64,000 nucleotides of DNA from Pararhodobacter zhoushanensis (GCF_003990445.1 NZ_REEZ01000001.1:310001-374000), one strand, 5' to 3'. Counted from the stretch's first letter, positions 21,033 through 30,799 are shown. The notes: generated by a model not told the origin, from the letters alone. Numbers and translations: made by a program.

Positions 21033-21266
21033 TCAATCCTTCGCCTCGGGGGCCTTGTTCGTCCGGCGTGACCGCCAGAGCCCGTATAACAACCACAGCG
21101 CCATCGTGAACCCGGCAAGTGCTGCCAGATCGAAGAAGGCAAGGGTCCGTTGGGTCCAGCCCAGCGAGTCCCCCAGCGCCAGCGCGCCAACCCAAACCAG
21201 GGCGGTGATCACAATCACCAGCGCGATCACGCGCCCTTGCCGTATCTGATCCGCGTTGTGCTGCAT
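21033..21266 (-). CDS. DUF5337-type small membrane protein
   Basis: 77 residues with two predicted transmembrane helices (about 13-33 and 42-63) and basic, polar ends; both termini are probably cytoplasmic. I associate it with the DUF5337 family of Rhodobacteraceae. It lies between nuoE (17 bases upstream) and nuoF (3 bases downstream) in the same direction. A membrane protein in the middle of genes for the hydrophilic arm is odd, so a membrane-tethering or assembly role is a reasonable guess. No motif supports anything more specific. Confidence 0.65.
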   Translation of the reverse strand: MQHNADQIRQGRVIALVIVITALVWVGALALGDSLGWTQRTLAFFDLAALAGFTMALWLLYGLWRSRRTNKAPEAKD

Positions 21267-21283
21267 ACCGCTCTGTCAGTCCC

Positions 21284-22456
21284 TCAGTACACGTCGCCCT
21301 TGTCGACGCGCTTGGAAAATTCCGTCTCACCACCTTCGGCCAGCTGCTTGGCTTGCGAAACCCATTCGTCACGGGTCACGCGGCCCTTGAAGCCTTCGAG
21401 GTTGCTGTCCACCCAGGCGATTTCCTGCGGTGTCCAGGCGGCAATCTGGTCGAAGTGGTAAAAGCCCATGCTGTTGCACAGGGTTTCCAGTTTCGGGCCG
21501 ATGCCCTTGATTTTCTTCAGATCATCCGCCTTGCCGTCGCGCGCGCCTTCCAGCGCGGCGGGGCGGGTTTGATCGGCTTCGGCGATCTCGGTCGCCGCCG
21601 GCTGAACGGCAGCCGCCGCAGCCTCGGGCTGAGCCGGGATCTGACCAGCTTTCTCCGCCGGGATCGGCTGCTTGGTTTCCGCCGGCGCCTTGCCCAGACG
21701 CGGCGAGACCGGCTTGCCATCGGCGCGGGTCGTTTTCACCGGCTTGTCGCTGCGGTCCAGCCATGGCGTCAGGATCGGCACTTCGGTGCCGTCGATCCGC
21801 TTGATCGTATCGCCCAGCTCAACCGCCAGCGCCACCGAACCGTTGTGATACTCGGTCCGCTCGCCCTCATTCAGGCTGGTCAGCCCCGAAAGCGGCTCGG
21901 ACGTGAAGCGACCGTTCTGCGGGCCCGGCGTCGGAACTCGCCCAGCGGCCATTTCATCCAGAATCCACGACAGTTTCTCGGCCGTCAGATCCTCGTAATA
22001 ATCCTTGCCAATCTGCACCATGGGCGCGTTGGCACAGGACCCAAGGCATTCCACCTCTTCCCACGAGAACTTGCCATCCGCCGACAGCGCGTGAGCGGAC
22101 GTGGCGATCTTGTCTTTGCAGACGCCGATCAGATCCTCGGCCCCGCAGATCATGCACGACAGCGTGCCGCAGACCTGCACATGCGCAACCGAGCCGGTCG
22201 GGACCAGCTGGAACATGAAGTAGAAGGTCGCAACCTCAAGAGCGCGGATATAGGCCATGCCCAGCATGTCCGCGACGGTCTCGATCGCCGGACGGGTCAG
22301 CCACCCCTCCTGCTCCTGGGCACGCCACAGCAGCGGAATGATCGCCGAGGCCTGACGCCCCTCAGGGTATTTGCTGATCTGGCCCTGCGCCCATTCCATG
22401 TTGGCGGGCGTGAAAGCAAAACTCGCGGGCTGTTCGTGATGCAGACGACGTAGCAT
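21284..22456 (-). CDS. nuoE: NADH-quinone oxidoreductase subunit E with C-terminal helix-hairpin-helix-like extension
   Basis: 390 residues, about twice the usual NuoE length. Residues 1-175 are a normal thioredoxin-fold NuoE with the N1a 2Fe-2S ligands C96, C101, C137 and C141. Residues 180-305 are a low-complexity Ala/Pro/Lys linker. Residues 311-375 form a separate domain beginning [12 protein letters not shown], a helix-hairpin-helix-like fold seen in various proteins annotated as predicted DNA-binding or nuclease-like. I recall a long NuoE in Rhodobacter capsulatus, so the fusion is probably lineage-wide. The ATG at 22456 gives the family-like [13 protein letters not shown] start. Confidence 0.93.
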   Translation of the reverse strand: MLRRLHHEQPASFAFTPANMEWAQGQISKYPEGRQASAIIPLLWRAQEQEGWLTRPAIETVADMLGMAYIRALEVATFYFMFQLVPTGSVAHVQVCGTLSCMICGAEDLIGVCKDKIATSAHALSADGKFSWEEVECLGSCANAPMVQIGKDYYEDLTAEKLSWILDEMAAGRVPTPGPQNGRFTSEPLSGLTSLNEGERTEYHNGSVALAVELGDTIKRIDGTEVPILTPWLDRSDKPVKTTRADGKPVSPRLGKAPAETKQPIPAEKAGQIPAQPEAAAAAVQPAATEIAEADQTRPAALEGARDGKADDLKKIKGIGPKLETLCNSMGFYHFDQIAAWTPQEIAWVDSNLEGFKGRVTRDEWVSQAKQLAEGGETEFSKRVDKGDVY

Positions 22457-22535
22457 CAAAGCGCTCCTGACTGGCACCGGCCATGGGCCGGGGGTATGCT
22501 GCCCGCCATGGCGGACGTAAGGCTGACGGACTGGC

Positions 22536-23192
22536 TCATTCGCTGGCCCGTTCTTCGATGACGACCCCAGGGGCCGGATGTGTTTCGTCCCATGCGGCGA
22601 GCAGCGCGGCCAGTGCCGGGGCGTCGGTCGCAGGATCGGCGGCGCAGGTGGCCTCGCTCAGGCGCAGCTCGGTGCCGTCTTCAGTGACGCTGGCCATATC
22701 ACTATCGACCAGCACCGCCACGATGTCGCGCGTCTCAATCGGCGTGAAACCCAGCGGCGGCAGAACGTCTTGCGCGGCGTCTTCGGTCAGCACGCAGTCA
22801 ATTCCGCGCAGGGTCGCGATCAGTTCGGCACCGCGCGCAGGATCGAACTCGGGGCGCCAGACCTCGATGCTGGTTTCTTGCGCTTCGAACGCCTGCGTGA
22901 TCATCGCCAGCGAGGCATCTTCACCCGCGTTGCACAGGATCGGCTGCAGGCTCAGCACCGACATATCGGCCGAGATCGACACCAGACCGGCCCCGTAGAG
23001 CGTATCGACAAAGGCCTGAACCTCGACCGCGTCCAGACCCAGCGGACCCAAAGCTGCCTCGGCCTGATCACTGGCCATGGCACACTCATTGGTGCGAATG
23101 GCATCCACCATCAGCGCCGCACGTTCGGGCGTGAAGGCCAGCGCAGGCGCTGCCAGCAAAGACAGGATCAGGGTCGGAGCCGCGATCTTCAC
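22536..23192 (-). CDS. Exported protein with an internal domain duplication
   Basis: 218 residues. A Sec signal peptide (residues 1-19, cleavage after ALA) precedes two homologous segments, about 24-88 and 120-184. Each has a cysteine at the start and end with identical spacing: C37-C87 and C133-C183, both 50 apart. Shared residues include the PLG turn (50-52 and 146-148) and an E-x5-V helix. The most economical reading is two small helical domains, each closed by one disulfide, in the periplasm. The gene overlaps the nuoD stop by 4 bases and precedes nuoE. I recognise no family; the function is unknown. Confidence 0.7.
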   Translation of the reverse strand: MKIAAPTLILSLLAAPALAFTPERAALMVDAIRTNECAMASDQAEAALGPLGLDAVEVQAFVDTLYGAGLVSISADMSVLSLQPILCNAGEDASLAMITQAFEAQETSIEVWRPEFDPARGAELIATLRGIDCVLTEDAAQDVLPPLGFTPIETRDIVAVLVDSDMASVTEDGTELRLSEATCAADPATDAPALAALLAAWDETHPAPGVVIEERASE

Positions 23193-24412
23193 CGATCAAC
23201 CTCACCGAACACGATATCCATGGTGCCGATGATCGCGGCAACGTCAGCCAGCAGGTGCCCCGAAGCAACGTGGTCCATCGACTGCAGATGCAGGAAGCCC
23301 GGCGCGCGCAGCTTGGCGCGGTAAGGTTTGTTGGTGCCGTCGGCGACCAGATAGACGCCGAACTCACCCTTGGGAGCCTCGACAGCGGCGTAAACCTCAC
23401 CGGCGGGAACGTGGAACCCTTCGGTGTAGAGTTTGAAGTGATGGATCAGCGATTCCATCGAGGTCTTCATATCGCCACGCGACGGCGGGGTGATCTTGCC
23501 CCGCGCCAGAACCTCGCCCTGCCCTTCGGGCGCGCGCAGTTTGGCGATGGCCTGACGGATGATCGACACCGACTGGCGCATCTCTTCCATGCGGACCAGA
23601 TAGCGATCATAGCAATCGCCGTTCTTGCCGATGGGGATCTGGAAGTCGAACTCGTCGTAGCATTCATAGGGCTGCGAACGACGCAGATCCCAGGCCAGAC
23701 CCGAACCGCGCACCATCACACCGGAATAGCCCCATTGCTGGATCTCTTCTTCGGTGATCACGCCAATATCGGCGTTGCGCTGTTTGAAGATGCGGTTCTC
23801 GGTCAGGAGACCATCAATGTCGGCCAGAACGGCCGGGAACGCCTCGGCCCAGGCCTCGATATCGTCGATCAGCGCGGGCGGCAGGTCCTGATGGACGCCG
23901 CCGGGGCGGAAATAGGCGGCGTGGAACCGGGCGCCCGAGGCGCGCTCGTAGAAGATGCAGAGCTTCTCACGCTCGACAAAGCCCCACAGCGGCGGGGTCA
24001 GCGCGCCGACGTCCATGGCCTGCGTGGTGACGTTGAGCAGGTGGTTCAGCACCCGGCCGATTTCCGAATACAGCACGCGGATCAGCGAGGCGCGGCGCGG
24101 CACGACAGTGCCGGTCAGCCGCTCGATCGCCAGACACCAGGCGTGTTCCTGGTTCATCGGCGCGACATAGTCGAGCCGGTCGAAATACGGCAGGTTCTGC
24201 AGATAGGTGCGGCTTTCCATCAGCTTCTCGGTGCCGCGATGCAGCAGGCCGATATGCGGGTCGCACCGCTCGACGATCTCACCGTCCAACTCCAGCACCA
24301 GACGCAGCACGCCGTGTGCCGCCGGGTGCTGAGGCCCGAAGTTGATGTTGAAGTTGCGGATCTTCTGTTCGCCCGTCTGGGCGTCCGTAAAGCCTTTGGA
24401 TCCGTCCATCAT
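23189..24412 (-). CDS. nuoD: NADH-quinone oxidoreductase subunit D
   Basis: 407 residues from the ATG at 24412, chosen for its GGAGG eight bases upstream and because it gives the normal family length. It is the 49-kDa subunit related to the large subunit of NiFe hydrogenases and lines the quinone pocket. The N-terminal [14 protein letters not shown] motif with the quinone-site histidine, HRGTEKL, and the C-terminal DIVFGEVDR ending are all typical. The longer frame upstream runs into the sulfotransferase gene and has no family-like sequence. Confidence 0.97.
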   Translation of the reverse strand: MMDGSKGFTDAQTGEQKIRNFNINFGPQHPAAHGVLRLVLELDGEIVERCDPHIGLLHRGTEKLMESRTYLQNLPYFDRLDYVAPMNQEHAWCLAIERLTGTVVPRRASLIRVLYSEIGRVLNHLLNVTTQAMDVGALTPPLWGFVEREKLCIFYERASGARFHAAYFRPGGVHQDLPPALIDDIEAWAEAFPAVLADIDGLLTENRIFKQRNADIGVITEEEIQQWGYSGVMVRGSGLAWDLRRSQPYECYDEFDFQIPIGKNGDCYDRYLVRMEEMRQSVSIIRQAIAKLRAPEGQGEVLARGKITPPSRGDMKTSMESLIHHFKLYTEGFHVPAGEVYAAVEAPKGEFGVYLVADGTNKPYRAKLRAPGFLHLQSMDHVASGHLLADVAAIIGTMDIVFGEVDR

Positions 24413-24446
24413 CGCTGCAACCTCCGTCGCATAATCAACATCCCCT

Positions 24447-25352
24447 TCACGCTGCCACCGACCCACGCGCGAAACGCTCGTGCCAGGCCGCTGGAACCGC
24501 ATCACCGAGTGCCGCGCATACGGCCTCGTACTGGGGGCGGAAAAATTCTGTTGCGCGCTCGATCTGATCGGGGCGCAGGGTGGCACTGACGCCTTCCAGA
24601 CGGGGAGACGTATCCGTCAGAGGCATCGGTGAGAGACCCAGAAACGCGCAGATCCGATCCAGCGTGGCCTGGGTAAAGAGATCTTCAAAGAACACGACCA
24701 GCCGCCGATGGGCCGGGACATGCCGCTGAAGGCGATCCAGCGTGGTCGCATAATCGCCGCGTGCCACCATCGCCTCAAGCCGCGGCCCGCCACTGGCCGA
24801 GAGGGCCTCATCGGCAATCTCACGCGCAGCGATCTCGACCGGGTCAGCCGCGTCGCCGGTAAGTTTGGCCATCATGCGAACACCGGACCAGAAGCGCGCG
24901 ACTGGCTCACGCAGAATGAACAAAAAGCGCGTGGCCCCCAGACTGGCAGCACGGGCGAAACCCGCGTCATCCAGCATCCCATAGGCAGGCGTGATATCCA
25001 GAGCGACCGACCCGGGCGCAAGCCCTTCGGTCATCAGATCGATGTAGCCTTGATCATTGCCGCCCGGCTTTTCAACCAGATCCACCAGCCGCGACACCTT
25101 GGCCACCTCGCCTGCGGCATCGCCGCGCGCGCTCAACGCCTTCAGGCGCTTGAACATCAACACATAGCCAGCCCGCGTCAGGTTGGTAACCGTGTCGAAA
25201 TAATGCACTTCCTTGATCGGAAACGCTCGGCAGTTCGGATGCCGGGAAAGCGTTTGATGCAGCCAGGTCGTTCCCGATTTCTGCGCGCCAACACCCATCA
25301 GGAGCGAAACTCCTGTTGGCCAGCGCAGCATGTTCGGGGCGGACGCGTCCAT
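24447..25352 (-). CDS. Sulfotransferase family protein inside the nuo operon
   Basis: 301 residues. The PAPS 5'-phosphosulfate loop QKSGTTWL (24-31) is near the N-terminus, followed by KEVHYFDT. The 3'-phosphate-binding segment is [14 protein letters not shown] around 145. These are the two signature sites of PAPS-dependent sulfotransferases of the bacterial deacetylase/N-sulfotransferase-like type. No signal peptide, so it acts in the cytoplasm or at the membrane face. The start overlaps the nuoC stop (TGATG), and nuoD begins 34 bases after it. The acceptor substrate is unknown. Its position between two complex I subunit genes is unusual. Confidence 0.8.
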   Translation of the reverse strand: MDASAPNMLRWPTGVSLLMGVGAQKSGTTWLHQTLSRHPNCRAFPIKEVHYFDTVTNLTRAGYVLMFKRLKALSARGDAAGEVAKVSRLVDLVEKPGGNDQGYIDLMTEGLAPGSVALDITPAYGMLDDAGFARAASLGATRFLFILREPVARFWSGVRMMAKLTGDAADPVEIAAREIADEALSASGGPRLEAMVARGDYATTLDRLQRHVPAHRRLVVFFEDLFTQATLDRICAFLGLSPMPLTDTSPRLEGVSATLRPDQIERATEFFRPQYEAVCAALGDAVPAAWHERFARGSVAA

Positions 25353-25963
25353 CACTTGGCCCTTTCGTCGCCCGGCAGAATGTACTTCGCGCCCTCCCAG
25401 GGCGACATGAAGTCGAACTGACGGTAGTCCTGCACCAGTTTGACAGGCTCATAAACGACCCGCTTGGCGGCTTCGTCGTAACGAACCTCGACATAACCGG
25501 TCGTCGGGAAATCCTTGCGCAGCGGGTGGCCGCGGAAACCGTAGTCGGTCAGAATGCGCCGCAGATCGGGGTGGCCCGAGAACAGGATGCCGAACATGTC
25601 GAACACTTCGCGTTCGAACCAATTGGCCGAGGGGTGCTCGAGCACGATCGACGGCACCATCTCATCGTCGCGCACCTGCGCGCGCAGACGAATGCGCTGG
25701 TTCCGGTACATCGACAGGAAGTGGTAAACCACGTCGAACCGCGCCCGGCGGGCGGGGTAGTCGACGGCGGTAATGTCAACCAGCGACGAGAACTTGCAGG
25801 TGACGTCGGTCTTGAGGAACCGCACCAACGCGGGCAGCGCGGCGGCGGTCACCGTCAGGGTCAGCTCGCCGAAGGCGACCTCGGACCCGATCACCGCGTC
25901 GGCCTGCTTGGTTGCGATATAGTCGCCCAGCTCTTGCAGCGCCTGGTCTTGTGCGTCGGACAT
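25352..25963 (-). CDS. nuoC: NADH-quinone oxidoreductase subunit C
   Basis: 203 residues, the 30-kDa subunit of the hydrophilic arm, encoded separately from NuoD as in most alphaproteobacteria. The signature region is present: [41 protein letters not shown]. It ends with the [11 protein letters not shown] tail. It starts 11 bases after nuoB and overlaps the sulfotransferase start by one base. Confidence 0.96.
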   Translation of the reverse strand: MSDAQDQALQELGDYIATKQADAVIGSEVAFGELTLTVTAAALPALVRFLKTDVTCKFSSLVDITAVDYPARRARFDVVYHFLSMYRNQRIRLRAQVRDDEMVPSIVLEHPSANWFEREVFDMFGILFSGHPDLRRILTDYGFRGHPLRKDFPTTGYVEVRYDEAAKRVVYEPVKLVQDYRQFDFMSPWEGAKYILPGDERAK

Positions 25964-25974
25964 GGGTGTCTCCC

Positions 25975-26864
<890 letters not shown>

Positions 26865-27105
26865 GGCTGGCTCCTTTGGCGCACGGTGCCCCGGGCGCTG
26901 CTCAAGTTGGCTCATGGCCCGTTTACTCCCGCCCGCCGCGCGGGTCAACCGAGGGCACCGGTGAACAGGTGTCTGTTTTCAAGGTTTTCCACGCCTGTCT
27001 GCAAACGGTTAAGAATTTTTTTGTCCGGCTTCGCTGCTGTGCGGCAATCTCAGGCATCGGAGGGCTGGCAGGACGACTCATACCGGGGGTGTCCGCAGGA
27101 GCAGG

Positions 27106-27144
27106 GCCGCGGTGCCGGGGGCATCGAGCCCCCGGCACCGCGGC
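27106..27144. repeat. 39-base perfect hairpin (17-bp stem, 5-base loop)
   Basis: The 17 bases at 27106-27122 are the exact reverse complement of 27128-27144, with ATCGA between. The stem is almost pure G/C and would be extremely stable in RNA or as a DNA cruciform. No T-run follows on either strand, so it is not a classical intrinsic terminator. It lies 242 bases upstream of the nuoA start and 314 bases past the crotonase stop, adjacent to a REP-like unit. Confidence 0.85.
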
Positions 27145-27160
27145 GCGTGTTCCACGCGCA

Positions 27161-27205
27161 GGGGGCCAGCCCCCTCGGCCTGACGGCCTCACCCCCGGCG
27201 TATTT
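27161..27205 (+). repeat. REP-like palindromic element, copy 1
   Basis: The layout is a short G5-C5 hairpin (27161-27174), a second small hairpin GGCC-TGAC-GGCC (27177-27188), then CTCACCCCC-GGCGTATTT. The same order recurs at 43443-43496 and, inverted, around 43543-43590. This shared architecture in three non-coding places marks an intergenic repeat family. I recall similar C-run/TATTT sequences between genes in other Rhodobacteraceae, but I know of no named family to assign. Confidence 0.6.
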
Positions 27206-27457
27206 GTGGCAAGGTGAAAGGCACAACGGGCGCTGGATTGAAAGGCGGTGAGGAATTGCAGGAGGTTGGCGCGACAAGGGAACCTGCTTGCCCGATGACG
27301 GATGTGGTGCACGGGGGGCTGCATCGACAAGCTGGTCGGCGTCCTCATGCCTGCGCAGGCGCGACGCCACGCCGCAGCTATCGAGATGCGGCGGCGCAGC
27401 GAAGGTTGTGAGCAATTTGACCTAGATTTCCGGGGTTCTACGCCCCTCAAGCGCCGT

Positions 27458-28243
27458 TCACCCCGCCCAGGGCGCCTTGCGTTTGGCGAAGAACGCGTCG
27501 ATGCCCTGCCCGGCCTCGTCACTTTCCCACCGCGCGACCAGCGCGCCGATGGAATGGTCAATGTCGGCTTGCGTGATCGCGCCGCCCAGCCGCAGCGTCA
27601 GGGCTTTGGCTTCGGCGACGGCTCCCGGAGCGCAGGCGAGATAGGGCGCGACCTCGGCTTCGACCGCCGCATCCAGATCGTCGGGCGCAACCGCGCGGGC
27701 CAGCAGACCCAGCGTCACCGCCTCGTCCGCGCCAAAGAGGCGGGCGGACATGAACACCCGCCGCGCCATGGCTTCGCCCATGCGCGCCAGCACATAGGGG
27801 CCGATGGTCGCCGGGATCAGCCCGAGCCGGGTCTCGGTCAGGCCAAAGCGCCCGGTGTTCGCCCCGATCGCCACATCGCAGACCGACATCATGCCGATGC
27901 CACCGCCATACGCCGGGCCTTGAATGCGCCCGATCAGCGGCTTGGGCAGCGTGTTGAGCGCGCCGAGCATCCCTGCAAGCCGCGCGGCCCCCGCCGCACG
28001 TTCGGCGCTGGAAGCTGCCATCTGCTCTTTCATCCAGCCCAGATCGCCCCCGGCGCAAAAGCTGGCCCCTGCCCCGGTAAGCACCACCACGCGCACGGCG
28101 TCATCGGCACCCAGCTGCGCCGCAGCCTGCGCCAGTTCGTCGATCATCGGCGCGGACATCGCGTTGTGCTTGTCGGGGCGGTTCAGGGTCAGCGTGGCGA
28201 CGCCGCGGGGGTCGGTGTTCAGGGTGATGGTGTCGAAGCTCAT
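27458..28243 (-). CDS. Enoyl-CoA hydratase/isomerase (probable methylglutaconyl-CoA hydratase)
   Basis: 261 residues of the crotonase family from the ATG at 28243. The oxyanion-hole segments are GAGASFCAGGDLGWM and GPAYGGGIGMMSVCD, and the ETRLGLIPATIGPYV block is typical of the LiuC/AtuE-like branch. The start overlaps the HMG-CoA lyase stop (ATGA). Methylglutaconyl-CoA hydratase and HMG-CoA lyase are consecutive steps of leucine degradation, so LiuC is the likely role. The other leucine pathway genes (isovaleryl-CoA dehydrogenase, methylcrotonyl-CoA carboxylase) are not in the window. Confidence 0.82.
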   Translation of the reverse strand: MSFDTITLNTDPRGVATLTLNRPDKHNAMSAPMIDELAQAAAQLGADDAVRVVVLTGAGASFCAGGDLGWMKEQMAASSAERAAGAARLAGMLGALNTLPKPLIGRIQGPAYGGGIGMMSVCDVAIGANTGRFGLTETRLGLIPATIGPYVLARMGEAMARRVFMSARLFGADEAVTLGLLARAVAPDDLDAAVEAEVAPYLACAPGAVAEAKALTLRLGGAITQADIDHSIGALVARWESDEAGQGIDAFFAKRKAPWAG

Positions 28244-29097
28244 AACGCGGCCCTCATGCTGCGGGCCAACTCGGCGGCACTGAGGATCAGCGCGCGGTCG
28301 AGGCCGGTGGAGAATCCCAGGGAATGCAAGCGGTCGAGCGCGGCCTCGGTCGCGACATTGCCCTGCGCCCCGGGCGCATAGGGGCAACCGCCCAGACCGC
28401 CCACGGCGGCGTCGAAGACCCGCAGGCCGAAGCCGAGGCTGGCCTCGATGTTGTCGCAGGCGCGCCCGCCGGTGTCGTGGTAGTGGCCCGCCAGCTGCGC
28501 GGCGGAGACCGCGCCGGTGACGGCAGTCAACATTGCGCTCAATGTCTCGGGCGTCGCCTTGCCGATCGTGTCGCCCAGACTGACCTCATAGCAGCCGAGC
28601 GCGATCAGACGCTCGGCCAGAGCGGCCACAGCACCCGGTGGGGTCGGGCCGTCGAAGGGGCAATCGGTGACGCAAGAGATATAGCCGCGCACCGGGATAC
28701 CATCGGCTTGGGCGGCTTCAACGATGGGCAGGAAACGCTCGATGGACTCGGCAATGGAGCAGTTGAGATTGGCTTTCGAGAAACCCTCGGAGGCCGAGGC
28801 AAACACCGCGATCTCATCGGCGCGGGCCGCCTTGGCCCCCTCATAACCGCGCAGGTTCGGCGTGAGCGCGGCGTAGGAAATGCCGGGCGCGCGGGTGATC
28901 CCCGCCAGCACCTCGGCGCTGTCGGCCATCTGGGGCACCCATTTGGGCGAGACGAAACTGGCGACCTCGATCCGGCGGAACCCGGCGCGGCTCAGCAGAT
29001 CGACCAGCGCGATCTTTTCCGCCGTCGGGATCAGGCGTTTTTCGTTCTGCAACCCGTCACGCGGGCCGACCTCGAAAATCTCGACCGTCTCAGTCAC
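28240..29097 (-). CDS. Hydroxymethylglutaryl-CoA lyase, GTG start
   Basis: 285 residues. It cleaves HMG-CoA to acetyl-CoA and acetoacetate, the last step of leucine breakdown. The N-terminal EVGPRDGLQNEK metal/substrate motif, the SLGDTIGKATP motif and the active-site loop GGCPYAPGAQGNVATE with its catalytic cysteine are all present. The start is GTG at 29095-29097, with AAGGAG seven bases upstream, and it overlaps the GST gene by 8 bases. The frame extends further upstream but without a better start. Confidence 0.92.
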   Translation of the reverse strand: MTETVEIFEVGPRDGLQNEKRLIPTAEKIALVDLLSRAGFRRIEVASFVSPKWVPQMADSAEVLAGITRAPGISYAALTPNLRGYEGAKAARADEIAVFASASEGFSKANLNCSIAESIERFLPIVEAAQADGIPVRGYISCVTDCPFDGPTPPGAVAALAERLIALGCYEVSLGDTIGKATPETLSAMLTAVTGAVSAAQLAGHYHDTGGRACDNIEASLGFGLRVFDAAVGGLGGCPYAPGAQGNVATEAALDRLHSLGFSTGLDRALILSAAELARSMRAAL

Positions 29098-29728
29098 CGT
29101 AATACTCCTTGAGATAGAGCTCTGCCGTGCCATCGACCGCCTCGGCTGCGCTGAAGGCCGGGCGAGCTTTCAGCCGGGCGATCCAGTCCTGAACGCGCGG
29201 CAAGCCGTCAAGCCGGACGAAACGCGCGCCGATCATGGCCGAAGATCCGACCATGATATCCGCCGCCGAGAAGCCATCGAGCAGATACTCGCCATGCAGG
29301 GCGGTCTCAACGCCCTCAAGCACGCGGCGCAGGCGCAGGGCTTCGAGCTTTTGCACAACGGGGCTGCGGTCGGCAGGGCGCAGGGCGATATGATGGAAGG
29401 TCAGCTGCGCCAGATGCTGCGCGATGGTCTCGCCGTAATGCAGCCATTCCAGATACTTGCCACGCTCAGGCGAGCCGGGTGCGCGGCCCAGAGCGGGTGC
29501 GCGGGTCTCGCACAGGTACTCCAGAATCGCGCCGGATTCGAACAGCGCGCCACCATCGACTTCCACCGCCGGAACGCGTCCGGCGGGCGAGAGCGCCAGA
29601 AACGCCGGATCACGCAGCGCCTTGCCGGCAAAGCTGTGATAGCGGACCTCGTGGTCCAGACCGGCCTCGTGCAGGAACCACAGGATGCGGAAACTGCGCG
29701 ATTGTGGCGCATGGTGCAGGGTGATCAT
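29090..29728 (-). CDS. Glutathione S-transferase family protein
   Basis: 212 residues with the GST layout: an N-terminal thioredoxin fold (MITLHHAPQSRSFRILWFLHEAGLDHEV, with Ser residues at the usual catalytic position), the cis-Pro turn GRVPAVEVDG, the glutathione gamma-glutamyl site SGAILEYL, and a C-terminal helical domain. Cytoplasmic. It overlaps the HMG-CoA lyase start, so the three minus-strand genes are an operon. Substrate unknown; the pairing with leucine-catabolism genes does not explain it. Confidence 0.85.
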   Translation of the reverse strand: MITLHHAPQSRSFRILWFLHEAGLDHEVRYHSFAGKALRDPAFLALSPAGRVPAVEVDGGALFESGAILEYLCETRAPALGRAPGSPERGKYLEWLHYGETIAQHLAQLTFHHIALRPADRSPVVQKLEALRLRRVLEGVETALHGEYLLDGFSAADIMVGSSAMIGARFVRLDGLPRVQDWIARLKARPAFSAAEAVDGTAELYLKEYYGD

Positions 29729-29795
29729 GGCGGCTCTCCTCTGCCCGTCAGTTGAGCGGGCGGCGCGGCGCGGCGCAAGGGTGACGTTACGAAGA

Positions 29796-30257
29796 TCACA
29801 CCAGCGGCGTCAGCACCACGTCGCGCAGCGCGACCTCGGGCGTGTCGCCCGCGACCAGCGCCACCTTGAGCGGCCGACCGGCGCGGTCGGTTACCGCCAG
29901 CGCCGGGCCATCGGGGGCCAGATGCGCGTCGCCCCAGCGCATCAGCGCCAGAATCACCGGGGCCAGCGCCCTGCCCTGCGCGGTCAGGGCATAACCGCTG
30001 CGGGCGCGCGCGCCCTCATCGCGGTAGGGAACGCGGGTCAGCAAGCCGTGCTCGACCAACCGCGCCAACCGCTGGGTCAGCACCGAGCGCGGGATGCCCA
30101 TATCGGCACGCATGTCGTCAAAACGGGTCACGCCATAGAAAGCCTCGCGCAGGATCAGCAGCGTCCAGCGGTCGCCGATGACGTCCAGCGCGCGGGCAGC
30201 GCCGCAGCGCTCGACCGGCACCGGGGCGCGGCGGGCAGAGGAAGCTGAGTTTGCCAT
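29796..30257 (-). CDS. HxlR-family transcriptional regulator
   Basis: 153 residues. The winged helix is recognisable: CGAARALDVIGDRWTLLILREAF, FDDMRADMGIPRSVLTQRLARLVEHGLL and the wing YALTAQGRALAPVI. The conserved N-terminal cysteine (C18) of the HxlR family, often a redox or electrophile sensor, is present. An extra C-terminal portion of about 40 residues follows. It is divergent from the GFA gene with 61 bases between, and upstream of the GST gene, so either could be its target. Confidence 0.85.
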   Translation of the reverse strand: MANSASSARRAPVPVERCGAARALDVIGDRWTLLILREAFYGVTRFDDMRADMGIPRSVLTQRLARLVEHGLLTRVPYRDEGARARSGYALTAQGRALAPVILALMRWGDAHLAPDGPALAVTDRAGRPLKVALVAGDTPEVALRDVVLTPLV

Positions 30258-30318
30258 TCGGACTTATCCTGGCCTAATCTGAGTTCGGAAATCGGTATCA
30301 GATTGGGTAGGGAAAGTC

Positions 30319-30726
30319 ATGGCCATCGAGGGTGGGTGTTATTGTGGCGCGTTGCGCTATTCGATCGAAGGCGAGATGCCGCGCGGAGGCCTGTGCTTTT
30401 GCCGTGCCTGCCAGCATGCCTCGGGCGGGGGGCCGAATGCCTTCGGACTGGTCGCACCAGAGCGCTTTGTCTGGACGCGCGGCCAGCCCGCCGTGTTCAC
30501 CCATCCCGACAAGGCCGACGCCGTGACCCGCGCCTTTTGCCTCGCCTGCGGGACGCAGGTAAGCACGCAGCGGCCCGGTCAGCGGGCGGTGATTGTCAAG
30601 ATCGGCACGCTGGACCGGGCGCAGGATTGGTCAGGGCCGGGCTTTGCGATCTACACCGCGCAGAAAGCCCCCTGGCACGTCCTGCCCGAGGGTTTGCCCG
30701 CGTTCGCGGATCTGCCACCGCGATAA
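30319..30726 (+). CDS. GFA-family (Mss4-fold) zinc protein
   Basis: 135 residues. The glutathione-dependent formaldehyde-activating (GFA) fold is shown by GGCYCGALRY (C7, C9), CFCRAC (C26, C28, C31) and CLACGTQ further on, which together form the two zinc sites. Members bind glutathione adducts, but most have no proven enzyme activity. The gene is divergent from an HxlR regulator. A hairpin (30745-30774) follows. Confidence 0.85.
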   Translation: MAIEGGCYCGALRYSIEGEMPRGGLCFCRACQHASGGGPNAFGLVAPERFVWTRGQPAVFTHPDKADAVTRAFCLACGTQVSTQRPGQRAVIVKIGTLDRAQDWSGPGFAIYTAQKAPWHVLPEGLPAFADLPPR

Positions 30727-30744
30727 ACCGCGCCCGCGACGGAA

Positions 30745-30774
30745 AACGGGCGGCGACCAAGGTCACCGCCCGTT
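30745..30774. terminator. Hairpin between convergent genes
   Basis: AACGGGCGG at 30745-30753 pairs with CCGCCCGTT at 30766-30774, separated by a 12-base loop that can pair further. It lies between the GFA gene (plus) and the acidic repeat protein (minus), so it could end transcription from both sides. There is no long T-run; the plus-strand side has TTCCTG after the stem. Confidence 0.5.
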
Positions 30775-30799
30775 CCTGTAGTCTCTGCAAAGGGTTGGG

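Larger units (their letters stand above)
26865..27457. other. Intergenic region upstream of the nuo operon
   Basis: 593 bases between nuoA (minus) and the end of the crotonase gene (also minus). I find no credible gene. It holds a perfect 17-bp inverted repeat with a 5-base loop (27106-27144), a 7-bp hairpin (27143-27159) and a REP-like element (27161-27205). The nuo promoter must lie in the nuoA-proximal part. An A/T-rich stretch near 27010-27022 stands out against the GC-rich background, but I cannot place -35 and -10 boxes with confidence. Confidence 0.6.

Noticed and set aside
27160-27457. Possible gene between the crotonase and nuoA
   Set aside because: Open frames there overlap repeats or run antisense into the crotonase; none shows a domain or a ribosome binding site.
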